Assembly: GCA_903917735.1 (NCBI GenBank)
Contig: CAIXBR010000005.1
Span: 19,797 to 83,796, forward strand
Direction: 5' to 3'
Origin: an uncultured Elusimicrobia bacterium
GTDB taxonomy: Bacteria; Elusimicrobiota; Elusimicrobia; Elusimicrobiales; UBA9959
Length of the DNA: 64,000 nucleotides
Below are positions 54,763-63,200 of this stretch, in pieces (position 1 is the first letter of the stretch; the number at the start of each line of letters is the position of its first letter). The position numbers and the translations under genes are program-made. The notes below the pieces were generated by a model. That model had not been told where the DNA came from, made no database searches, and saw nothing but the letters and a program-made list of their open reading frames with translations.

Positions 54763-54881
54763 GCCGCGGGGACCGGGTTATCAAAACGCGCTCGGCCACA
54801 CCGTGGCCTCGCTCATCCTCCGGCCTCGGCGCTATGCAAGCCTCGGCCTCCGGAAGGTTTTGCTAACCCGGTCCCCGCGGC
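54763..54881. repeat. Imperfect 25-bp inverted-repeat element in intergenic space
   Basis: GCCGCGGGGACCGGGTTA (54763-54780) and its exact complement (54864-54881) are extended inward by CAAAAC/GTTTTG after one mismatch, making 25-base arms 69 bases apart. The interior holds a GGCCAC/GTGGCC hairpin and two copies of GCCTCGGC. It could be a REP/MITE-type element or a large structured RNA between the convergent M16 and nrdJ genes. Confidence 0.75.
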
Positions 54882-54916
54882 ACCTGACTGGACATGTATT
54901 TTGGGAGATTAAAACG

Positions 54917-54944
54917 AAAACCCCGGCGTTGCGGCCGGGGTTTT
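54917..54944. terminator. Bidirectional intrinsic terminator
   Basis: An 11-bp stem AAAACCCCGGC/GCCGGGGTTTT around a 6-base loop, continuing into TTTTTATTTTT. It is used by nrdJ (minus) and possibly the M16 gene (plus). Confidence 0.85.
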
Positions 54945-54963
54945 TATTTTTGCTGCCGCATTC

Positions 54964-57474
54964 CTACGAACACTCCGAATAGCCGCAGTCGTGGCAGGTG
55001 GGGCCGGAGCAGCCGGACTCGTAGCTGACGTTGGAGGAGTAGCACTTCGGGCAGTACTGGGTGCGGGAGGCTTCCCACAGCTCCAGTTTCTCCTGGCCGT
55101 TCAGCTCCTGGTCGGTGGCTATTACTCCGGTGCGCTTCAGGTGGCTCCTGAGCGCCACGGCTATGCCGTGCGCTATGGAATTTATGCGGTTGTCGCCCAG
55201 GCCCATCGGCCTGTCGCCCTTCACGGAATTCAGGTGCTTTATTATCTTTACCGGGTCGCCGCCTTCCTCCAGGTATTTGGAAAGCAGTATGCCTATCAGT
55301 GAGGTCAGGCCGCTGATCTCGGTGCCCAGCGGCGGCATGTTGGTGAACACCTGGTAGGGGCCGTGCTCGTTGTAGTTTATGTGCACGTGCAGCGGGCCGT
55401 AGCCGGTCTTCAGCTGGAAATACTCCGACGACACGCCGAAGGACTGGTAAGCGACCTTCTTCTTTTTCGTCTTGGCCTGCGGCTGCGTACCGGTGCTTAT
55501 GTTAAGCACCTGCTGGGACTTGCAGCCGTCGCGGTATACGGTCAGCCCCTTGCAGCCCAGCTTGTGCGCCAGCAGGTAGCAGTTCTTCACGTCCTCCACC
55601 TTGGCCGAGGTGGGCATGTTGATGGTCTTTGAGACGGCGTTGTCTATATGCTTCTGGAAGGCCGCCTGTATCTTTATGTGGCTCTCTATGGACACGTCGT
55701 GCGCCGTCGGGAACAGGTCCTGTATGTGCTTCGGGATCTCCGGTATGCCGCGCACGGCCTTGTGGTTGCCCTCTATTTTCTTCCACAGCGTTTTTTCGTC
55801 CATGCCGAAGAAACCGCTGTGCTGGGCTATGCGCTTGAACAGCGAGTTCACCTCGAAGAAGGTGTCCTTGGCTTCCGGGTCCAGGTTGTTCTTTATGGCG
55901 TCCAGGGCCCTGGCGTTGTAGCGCGTGTAGGCGATGGCGAAGAAAGGCTCTATGCCCGAGCCCTGCAGCCCGGCGGCTATGGCGATGGTCCCGGTGGGGG
56001 CGATGGTGGTGCGGCAGGCGTTGCGGGGCTTTGCCGCCACTCCCCTGAAATACTTGCTTTCCCCGTCGTAGATGGAGTCCTTCCAGTTCGGGAACACGCC
56101 GCGCTCGCGGGCCAGCGCCTCGGACGCTTCCATGGCCTTCTCGTTTACGAACTTCATCACCTCTTCGGCCTTGGCCAGGCCCTCGGGGCTGTCGTAGGGC
56201 ACGCCCAGTTTCACGGCGGCCTCGGCCCAGCCCATCACGCCCAGGCCTATCTTGCGGTTGCCCTTGGCTATCTTCTCAATTTCGGTCAGCGGGTAATTGT
56301 TTATCTCTATAACGTTATCCAGGAAGCGCACGGCCTTGGCCACCGTAGCGCCGAGGCGCGGCAGGTCCAGGTGGCCGCGGTTCATTTCGCCGGTCACGTA
56401 GTTGGCCAGGTTGATGGAACCCAGGTTGCAGGACTCCCACGGCAAAAGGGGCTGTTCGCCGCAGGGGTTTGTGCTCTCTATCTGCCCCAGAGCGGGCGTG
56501 GGGTTGGAATTGGTCTCGTTTATGCGGTCCATGAAAACTATGCCGGGGTCGCCGGTGGTCCAGGCGGATTCCACCATGCTGTTGAAAATTTCCCTGGCTT
56601 TAAGAGTGCCGGCCGCCTCTTTGCTGCGGGGGTTGATAAGGTCATAGGACGCGTTGGTCTCCACGGCCTTCATGAACTTGTCGTCGAGAGCTATGGAGAT
56701 GTTGAAGTTCTCCAGTACGCCCGGCTGCGCCTTGATGGTGATGAATTCCTTTATCTCCGGGTGCCAGTACGGCAGTATCCCCATGTTGGCGCCGCGGCGC
56801 GTGCCTCCCTGCTTCACCACGTCGGTGAGCTTGTCGAAAAGCTTCATAAAAGAGATGGCGCCCGAGGCCACGCCGTTGGTCTTCTTCACCGTGTCGCCCT
56901 TGGGGCGCACGCGGCAGAACGAGAAGCCGGTGCCGCCGCCGGATTTCTGTATCAGGCTCTGCGCCGTCAGCGCCTTGGCTATGCCTTCCATGGAATCCGG
57001 CACCGGCAGCACGTAGCAGGCGGAAAGCTGCTGCAGGTCGCGCCCGGCGTTCATCAGCGTGGGGGAGTTGGGGAGGAAATTGAAATCCGCCATCAGGTTG
57101 TAGAACTCCGTCTTCCAGAGGTCGGCCGCGGCGCGGGCCGCGTCTATGGTGGCGTAGGCTTTCTCCAGGTTGGCCACGAACTTTATGAAGTTGGCCTCGC
57201 GCTCGGAGGATTCCGCCAGACCTTCGTGGAAAAGCAGCGTGCGGGAATGGCCGCCGGCTTCGGAGTTCTCCGTCACGCGGCAGCTCACGCCTTCGAAAAG
57301 GCCCCAGTTCTGCGCGTCGGGGTGGAAGATCAGTTCCGAAAGTGAAATATTATGCGCCACGCGCTCGAAAAGATCCTCTACGGAATTATCGTCGCGGAGG
57401 TATTTATCCTTTATAACCTTGGCCTGGTTCTCGCTGATATAGATCTTGCGCTTGTCCAATGTGGTAGTCTTCAT
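54964..57474 (-). CDS. nrdJ: Class II (adenosylcobalamin-dependent) ribonucleotide reductase
   Basis: An 836-residue class II reductase. ATG 57474 is preferred; an in-frame GTG 33 bases upstream is possible. Motifs include NFLPNSPTLMNAGRDLQQLS then ACYVLP, GGTGFSFCRVRPKGD, QGGTRRGANMGIL and STNPCGEQPLLPWESCNLGS with the active-site Cys residues, plus RTTIAPTGTIAIAAG. The C-terminal tail has CPKCYSSN and CSGPTCHDCGYSEC, a zinc-type/redox region common in this class. It reduces ribonucleotides without oxygen dependence. No partner subunit gene is present. Confidence 0.95.
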   Translation of the reverse strand: MKTTTLDKRKIYISENQAKVIKDKYLRDDNSVEDLFERVAHNISLSELIFHPDAQNWGLFEGVSCRVTENSEAGGHSRTLLFHEGLAESSEREANFIKFVANLEKAYATIDAARAAADLWKTEFYNLMADFNFLPNSPTLMNAGRDLQQLSACYVLPVPDSMEGIAKALTAQSLIQKSGGGTGFSFCRVRPKGDTVKKTNGVASGAISFMKLFDKLTDVVKQGGTRRGANMGILPYWHPEIKEFITIKAQPGVLENFNISIALDDKFMKAVETNASYDLINPRSKEAAGTLKAREIFNSMVESAWTTGDPGIVFMDRINETNSNPTPALGQIESTNPCGEQPLLPWESCNLGSINLANYVTGEMNRGHLDLPRLGATVAKAVRFLDNVIEINNYPLTEIEKIAKGNRKIGLGVMGWAEAAVKLGVPYDSPEGLAKAEEVMKFVNEKAMEASEALARERGVFPNWKDSIYDGESKYFRGVAAKPRNACRTTIAPTGTIAIAAGLQGSGIEPFFAIAYTRYNARALDAIKNNLDPEAKDTFFEVNSLFKRIAQHSGFFGMDEKTLWKKIEGNHKAVRGIPEIPKHIQDLFPTAHDVSIESHIKIQAAFQKHIDNAVSKTINMPTSAKVEDVKNCYLLAHKLGCKGLTVYRDGCKSQQVLNISTGTQPQAKTKKKKVAYQSFGVSSEYFQLKTGYGPLHVHINYNEHGPYQVFTNMPPLGTEISGLTSLIGILLSKYLEEGGDPVKIIKHLNSVKGDRPMGLGDNRINSIAHGIAVALRSHLKRTGVIATDQELNGQEKLELWEASRTQYCPKCYSSNVSYESGCSGPTCHDCGYSECS

Positions 57475-57521
57475 TATAGCCGTGTCCTCGTCTAGACTGC
57501 GCCCCACTCCGGCCCCCTGGG

Positions 57522-57535
57522 CCGCTTATAAGCGG
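57522..57535. promoter_or_regulatory. 14-bp perfect palindrome in nrdJ leader
   Basis: CCGCTTATAAGCGG reads the same on both strands and lies between the predicted nrdJ promoter and start codon. It could be a repressor operator or an RNA hairpin. Confidence 0.4.
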
Positions 57536-57580
57536 AGGTTTCTGTCTTTAACCGCGCCAAAAATCTTTGGGATTAAAGTT

Positions 57581-57609
57581 AATCTATCAATACCGGTTTT
57601 CTTTGTCAA
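57581..57609 (-). promoter_or_regulatory. Predicted sigma70-type promoter of nrdJ
   Basis: On the minus strand a perfect TTGACA (57609-57604) and TAGATT (57586-57581) are 17 bases apart, giving a leader of about 100 nt before the ATG at 57474. Confidence 0.65.
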
Positions 57610-57863
57610 ATTTGCCGACGAGGGGGGTAAAAAACGCCCGCGCGAGTAAAAATTGTTGTAATAAAAATCGGCAGATCCTCCTATGTGAAAGTGCAAAAAA
57701 AGCGTCCCAGGAGCTTACGCGGGCGCAGGTGCAGCGCCAGGCCCTGCGGCTGGCCCGGGTCGAAACGGAATGCCGTCTTATCCGCGCGGCCCTTCCCGCG
57801 CCTGCCCCTGGTTTCGGCAATCTTTCAGCAACCTCTCCGCCCGCCCCGCTTTAACTTTTAAGG
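57610..57863. other. Intergenic stretch without a convincing gene
   Basis: Between the nrdJ promoter and the repeat tract the sequence is GC-rich and open in more than one frame, but no ORF has a ribosome site, signal peptide or recognisable motif. I see no RNA gene in it. Confidence 0.5.
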
Positions 57864-57919
57864 TATATCTTTAAGTATATCTTGAATATATCTTGAGTAC
57901 ATCTTGAATATATCTTGAA
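57864..57919 (+). repeat. Five 11-12 bp tandem TATATCTTGAA repeats upstream of a promoter
   Basis: One 12-base copy (TATATCTTTAAG) and four 11-base copies (TATATCTTGAA, TATATCTTGAG, TACATCTTGAA, TATATCTTGAA) follow each other without gaps. The last ends 34 bases before the -35 box of the surface-protein locus. The period is close to one helical turn. Confidence 0.9.
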
Positions 57920-57953
57920 AATATTTAAAATATTAAAAATCATAAAAATAATC

Positions 57954-57982
57954 TTGACAACCTACCGCATACATGTTGTAAT
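57954..57982 (+). promoter_or_regulatory. Predicted promoter of the second surface-protein locus
   Basis: A perfect -35 TTGACA (57954-57959) and TGTAAT (57977-57982) are 17 bases apart, giving a predicted start near 57989 and a 27-nt leader with GAGGA before the ATG at 58016. Confidence 0.75.
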
Positions 57983-58015
57983 ATTTTCCGGAAGAATAAA
58001 ATTACGAGGAAACAC

Positions 58016-58594
58016 ATGCGCTTTAATTTTTTGAAACGCCGCAGCAAAAAAACCCTCCTGATCCTGGCAGCAGCGATGACCGGTTCGCTGGCATACGCCG
58101 GCGTGCTTATAAATTCCCAGTATGTTATTTCTATCCCCACGGTGGGCAATGGCAACGGCAGTTCTAGCATGGTTTCGCCGGGCTATAAAATACAATCCGG
58201 TACGCTTGGACAGAGCGTGTCAGGCAGCGCGCAAAGCGCACATTATCAGAATTCGGGCGGGTTTGCTAACCAGATTGTGGCATTGGCCAACCCGCCTGCC
58301 GCTAATTTGGGCGACGTTTACGTCTATCCCAATCCTTTCAAGCCGAACAGCCCGGGGAGCTTCCAGGCTGACCATATCACCTTTAAACATCTGCCGGCGG
58401 ACGCGACAATAAAAATATTCACGATAACCGGCAAACTGGTGGTGGAGCTTCACAAGGCTGACAGTTCAAGTGACGAGTACCCCTGGAACGTTACAAACAG
58501 CGACGGGCATAAACTGGCGAGCGGTGTTTACCTTTATTTCATGACGTCGCCTAACGGCGGCAAAGCAAAAGGTAAATTTGGGGTTATAAGATAA
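58016..58594 (+). CDS. Small secreted protein with FlgD-like/type-IX-sorting-like C-terminal domain
   Basis: A 192-residue protein with a signal peptide (TLLILAAAMTGSLAYAG). Residues about 35-80 are Ser/Gly-rich (SPGYKIQSGTLGQSVSGSAQ). The last 95 residues carry the pattern VYVYPNPFKPN, ITFKHLPADATIKIFTITGK, and GHKLASGVYLYFM, as in FlgD-like Ig domains used as C-terminal sorting signals. GAGGA precedes the ATG. Its stop overlaps the ATG of the PorV-OmpA gene by one base, so the two are coupled. Confidence 0.7.
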   Translation: MRFNFLKRRSKKTLLILAAAMTGSLAYAGVLINSQYVISIPTVGNGNGSSSMVSPGYKIQSGTLGQSVSGSAQSAHYQNSGGFANQIVALANPPAANLGDVYVYPNPFKPNSPGSFQADHITFKHLPADATIKIFTITGKLVVELHKADSSSDEYPWNVTNSDGHKLASGVYLYFMTSPNGGKAKGKFGVIR

Positions 58595-60204
58595 TGACGC
58601 TAAAAAAAATTGTTACGGGGACTGAATTGGCGGCATTAGTGATGTTGAGTTGTTCCGGCTTTGTTTTTGCGGGAAGCGCGCAGGGAACAAGCGCGTTCCA
58701 GTTTCTCCAGCTGGGCGTAGGCGCCCGGCCGTCGGCCATGGGTGAGACTTTCGCAGGCGTAACTGGCGACGTGAACTCTGTATATTGGAACCCCGCGGGG
58801 CTTGCCGGCCTGGAGCGTGGCGAATTGTCCATGACGCACGCGTTGTGGCTTCAGGGCATTACCTATTCAAACATAGTGTACGGCCAGCGGGCGTTCGGCG
58901 GGACCATTGGCGCGGCTTTTAACATTCTTACCACGGGCGACATCCAGGAAGCCGACAACACAGGTTTGCGGCTCTCCGATAATTACAACATGTCGGACAC
59001 GATGGGGATTGTTTCCTATGCCCGCGGGTGGAACAACCTTTCGCTGGGCGCGAATTTAAAATACATCTCCTCGCGCATACAAACAGAAAACGCTCAATCC
59101 TATGCCGCCGATATAGGCGCGCTTTACAGCGGTTTCCGCCCGTGGGGCAGGAAGCTGGGCGTGGGCTTGTCGGTGCAGAATCTGGGCACGAAGGCCAAAT
59201 ATGTGTCCGAAGCAAATTCCCTGCCGGTGATAGTACGCGCGGGAGGTTCCCTGGACCTGTTTAAAGGTTTGCTGGTTGCCTCCGACCTGAACTACATAGA
59301 GAAAGTTATTAATATCCATATAGGCGCCGAATACACCCGCGCGTTCGGCCCCTTAACTGTGGCGCTGAGAGCCGGATATAAGGACGACACTGTAAAAGAA
59401 CTGGGCGCGCTTTCAGGCCTGACCGCCGGTATGGGTATTAAATTAAGCGACTGGCAGTTTGACTATGCCTGGAATTCGTTCACTGATTTAGGGATCACCC
59501 ACCGGATATCGATGGGGTACAAGTTCGGTGGTTTGAACGCTGAGAAAGCGCCGCCTCCCTCCGCTCCGGTTGCAACAGTGGTCAGCACTCCGATTATAAC
59601 GGTAGTCAGCACTCCGGTTGCAGCAGTAGTCAGCGCTCCGGATTTCGATGGCGACGGAGTGGCTGATTCTTTAGACAAATGTCCCAATACTTCCACGGGA
59701 ACGGCGGTTGACGCGGCCGGTTGCCCTTTTGGTTCGCCGGTACAGGTTATGGACCGCCTGGCATTGGTGGCGGCACAGGGCTCTATAACGCCGCCGGTGG
59801 AGGCCGCAGTCCGCGGCGCGGCCGCGGACCCTGCCTGCCCCTGGGATCAGGTGGGCAAGTTGTGCATGACCACCATGTGGTTTGATTATGACGGGGCCGA
59901 AGTTAAGAAAGATGATACTCCCCAGTTAAAGGCAATAGCGGCGTTTCTGAAAGCCAACCCCCGTGTACGGGTTGAACTGCAGGGCTACGCCGATGACCGC
60001 GGAGACGACAACTATAATTACAAGCTTTCTGCCGACCGGGCCGAGGCTGTTATGGAACACTTTATTATGGTGGATGGACTGGATGCCGGCCGCTTTTCGG
60101 CTAAAGGATTGGGTAAAACCATGCCCATTACCTCCAACCTCACCGAGGAAGGCCGTAAAAGCAACCGCCGCGTAGTCGCAATTCTTTCCTACTTTGAGAA
60201 ATAG
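58594..60204 (+). CDS. PorV/PorQ-like barrel fused to TSP3 repeat and OmpA peptidoglycan-binding domain
   Basis: A 536-residue protein in four parts: signal peptide; a PorV-type barrel at about 30-310 with GARPSAMGETFAGVTGDVNS and VYWNPAGLAGL; a linker with three VVSTP-like repeats (about 315-348) and a thrombospondin type 3 calcium motif DFDGDGVADSLDKCPNTSTG; and an OmpA domain at about 425-536 (MWFDYDGAEVKKDD, VELQGYADDRGDDNYNYKLS, NRRVVAILSYF). The OmpA domain would tie the barrel to the cell wall. It is coupled to the preceding small secreted protein and followed after 47 bases by a giant fibre-like gene. Base composition is more AT-rich than in the housekeeping genes. Confidence 0.82.
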   Translation: MTLKKIVTGTELAALVMLSCSGFVFAGSAQGTSAFQFLQLGVGARPSAMGETFAGVTGDVNSVYWNPAGLAGLERGELSMTHALWLQGITYSNIVYGQRAFGGTIGAAFNILTTGDIQEADNTGLRLSDNYNMSDTMGIVSYARGWNNLSLGANLKYISSRIQTENAQSYAADIGALYSGFRPWGRKLGVGLSVQNLGTKAKYVSEANSLPVIVRAGGSLDLFKGLLVASDLNYIEKVINIHIGAEYTRAFGPLTVALRAGYKDDTVKELGALSGLTAGMGIKLSDWQFDYAWNSFTDLGITHRISMGYKFGGLNAEKAPPPSAPVATVVSTPIITVVSTPVAAVVSAPDFDGDGVADSLDKCPNTSTGTAVDAAGCPFGSPVQVMDRLALVAAQGSITPPVEAAVRGAAADPACPWDQVGKLCMTTMWFDYDGAEVKKDDTPQLKAIAAFLKANPRVRVELQGYADDRGDDNYNYKLSADRAEAVMEHFIMVDGLDAGRFSAKGLGKTMPITSNLTEEGRKSNRRVVAILSYFEK

Positions 60205-60251
60205 CCGTTAGCGCTGTAGCGTGAGTCTTATTATAAATTAGGAGATAGTCT

Positions 60252-63200
60252 ATGAAAAACAGTGTAAAAGCAATAATTTCCAACGCCGTGCTGACGGGGT
60301 TGCTTATGGTTGTGGCAGCCGCCGCAACGCCTCCACAATCTCCTACTGTTCCGCAACTGATAAATTTTCAGGGAAAGCTTACCGACCAAAACGGTAAAGC
60401 GATCACCATCGCTGTCCCCATGGTGTTTAGGCTTTATACAAGCGCTAACGCTCCCGTCAACTCGGCCGTATGGTTTGAAACCCAGAATGTGACCCCGGAC
60501 AATTTTGGTGTTTATAGTGTACTGTTGGGACAGGTTAATCCTTTTGATATAAGTTTCTCCACTGGTTATTGGCTGGGTGTGCAAGTGGGGACCGACAGCG
60601 AAATGCTGCCCCGTAACAGGATGGTTTCTTCGGCTTACTCCTTATACTCTTTAAACAGTTCCACCGCCGCCTGGGCGGAAGGCGCGGATTGGACCACTAT
60701 AACCAACAAACCGGCCGTAACTACACAGGGAAACACTTTTAACGGCGCGAACCAGCTTGTGCAAATTACGTCCGACAATAAATTGCCCGTTTTGGACGGC
60801 TCTAATTTAACCAGTGTGCCCGGCACCATTGCCAACGGCTCGGTGACTGATGCGAAAGTAACGTTGTCAACAGCGGCTATTAGTTCAGGCAAATTCGACA
60901 ATAATCATGTTGCCATAACCACAGCCGCTGTGAGCGGGCTGGAAGTGAAAGCCGACCTGGCTTCTCCTACGTTCACCGGCACGGTTGGCGGCATCACGAA
61001 AACGATGGTAGGCCTGGACAGCGTGGATAATACGACCGATTTAGCCAAGCCTGTATCTACAGCTCAACAGGCCGCTTTGGACCTGAAGGCCAACCTGGCT
61101 TCGCCTACGTTCACCGGCACAGTTGGCGGCATCACGAAAACGATGGTAGGCCTGGACAGCGTGGATAATACGGCCGATACGGCCAAGCCCGTATCTACAC
61201 CCCAGCAGACAGCTTTGGACCTGAAGGCCAACCTGGCTTCTCCTACGTTCACCGGCACAGTTGCCGGCATCACAAAAACGATGGTAGGCCTGGACAGCGT
61301 GGATAATACGACCGATTTAGCCAAGCCTGTATCTACAGCCCAGCAGGCCGCTTTGGACCAGAAGGCCAACCTGGCCAGCGCTGCGTTTACCGGCGCTGTT
61401 TCAGCCACAAGCTTCACAGGCCCGCTTACCGGCAATGTTACCGGCAAGGCAACTAGCGCCACAAACATAACCGGCGGTGCAATCGGCGAGGTTTTATATC
61501 AGTCCGGTTATAGCGCCACCGGGCGGCTTGCAGCCGGCGCTGCAAATCAGATCCTGCAATCTAATGGCAATGCGGCGCCCTCTTGGGTTGACCCGGCGAC
61601 TGTGATTGCCGGTAATGCAACCACGGCCACCAACCTGGCTAATGGGACAGCCGGCCAGATTCCGTACCAGTCTGCCGTTGGTAACACCTCCATGCTGCCG
61701 GTGGCGGTTACAGGCGGTTCTGTACTGACCAGCAACGGCAATGCGTCGCCAATTTGGACTGTGGCTACTGACGCCAATACCGCTTCTACCATAGTAAAGC
61801 GCGACGCTTCCGGCAATTTCTCGGCAAGTGCTATAACCGCAACGAGCTTCAACGGTCCGTTGACGGGTAATATAACAGGCAATGTTACGGGCAGTGTAAC
61901 GGGCAATGTAACAGGCAATGCCACCAGCGCCACCACAGCCACTAACATAGCCATCGGTGCACCCGGCAATATTCCGTACCAGTCTGCCGCTAATACCACC
62001 GCCATGATTCCCGCCGGCACAGCCGGTCAGATACTGAAGTCTAACGCAGGTGCCGCGCCCGCGTGGATTGACCAGTCTGCCGTTACCGCTGGCTCCGCCA
62101 CCGCTAACGTTTTAAAGGGCGGCGACACAATGACCGGCACGCTTCATTTGACCGGTGCGAACACCTATATAACCAGTGAGTCGTCAATCACTACCACCGG
62201 TAATTTCTACGGCAACGGCTCACAGCTGGGCGGCCTTACGGCAACGCAGGTTGGGCTGGGAAACGTGACGAATTTTGCGCAGATAGAGAAACAAATCGGA
62301 ACGGCGGCGGGCGACATAATTTATTTCAGTGCGCCCAACACGCCTACAGTACTGGCAAAGGGCACCAATGGTCAGGTGCTTGCACTTAGCGCGGGCGTGC
62401 CGGCGTGGCAAACCAATGCCAGCGGGCTTAGCGACAACACTATCTACAACCTCCCCAACAGCACGTTCACCGCGTTTGGGGTTACAGCAACTTCTATTAC
62501 CGCAGGCAACTTCTACGGCAATGGTTCTATGCTCACCGGAGTAATCCAGTCCAGCGCCACAGGCACCTACCCGCTCACCGCGGCGGCGGCTACCGGCAAC
62601 GCTGGTTCCGTGACCAACGGTGTGTATACAAATGTGGCGAATGCCTTAACCGGCTCGCTTGCTCTTACCGGATCCGCCGGCTATATAACCAGCCAGTCCT
62701 CAATTACCACTACAGGCAATTTCTACGGCGACGGCTCTATGCTCACCGGGATAATACAGTCCAGCGCCACAGGCACCTACCCCCTTAACGCGGCGACAGC
62801 CACCACCGCAAGCGCGCTTAGCAACCACACCAACTACAACATCCCGAACAGCACGTTCACCGCGTTTGGTGTTACAGCAACCTCTATTACCGCCGTGAAC
62901 TTCTACGGCGACGGTTCAAAGTTAACCAATGTGACCGTGACGGGTATAGTCGATGACTCAATTCCCGCGACGAAACTTAACGTTGCCGTGGCCGGGCTTG
63001 GCATATCTACCCATGCCGTAACGGGCGCGTTGGACATCAATACGGACAACAGCAGTCTTGTGATTTCGGGTAACAGATTGCAGATAAACACCGGCGGTGT
63101 AACTAACGCCATGCTGGCCACTGCTACTGACGCCGCTACCGCTAATTACGTAGTAAAGCGCGACGCTTCCGGCAATTTCGCGGCAGGTACTATCACAGCT

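Noticed and set aside
55648..57345. Long plus-strand ORF of 565 codons opposite nrdJ
   Set aside because: It is the antisense shadow of a clear class II reductase in GC-rich DNA; the product is His/Gly/Val-rich without domains, and there is no ribosome site.
57567..57854. Possible 95-residue gene between nrdJ and the surface locus
   Set aside because: No ribosome site, low-complexity Ala/Pro C-terminus, and it runs through the nrdJ promoter on the other strand.
57864..57919. CRISPR-like tandem array
   Set aside because: Units are 11-12 bp, contiguous and without spacers; they lie directly upstream of a promoter.
60946..61380. CRISPR or intergenic satellite
   Set aside because: The 138-bp period is an exact number of codons and stays in frame inside a long ORF.
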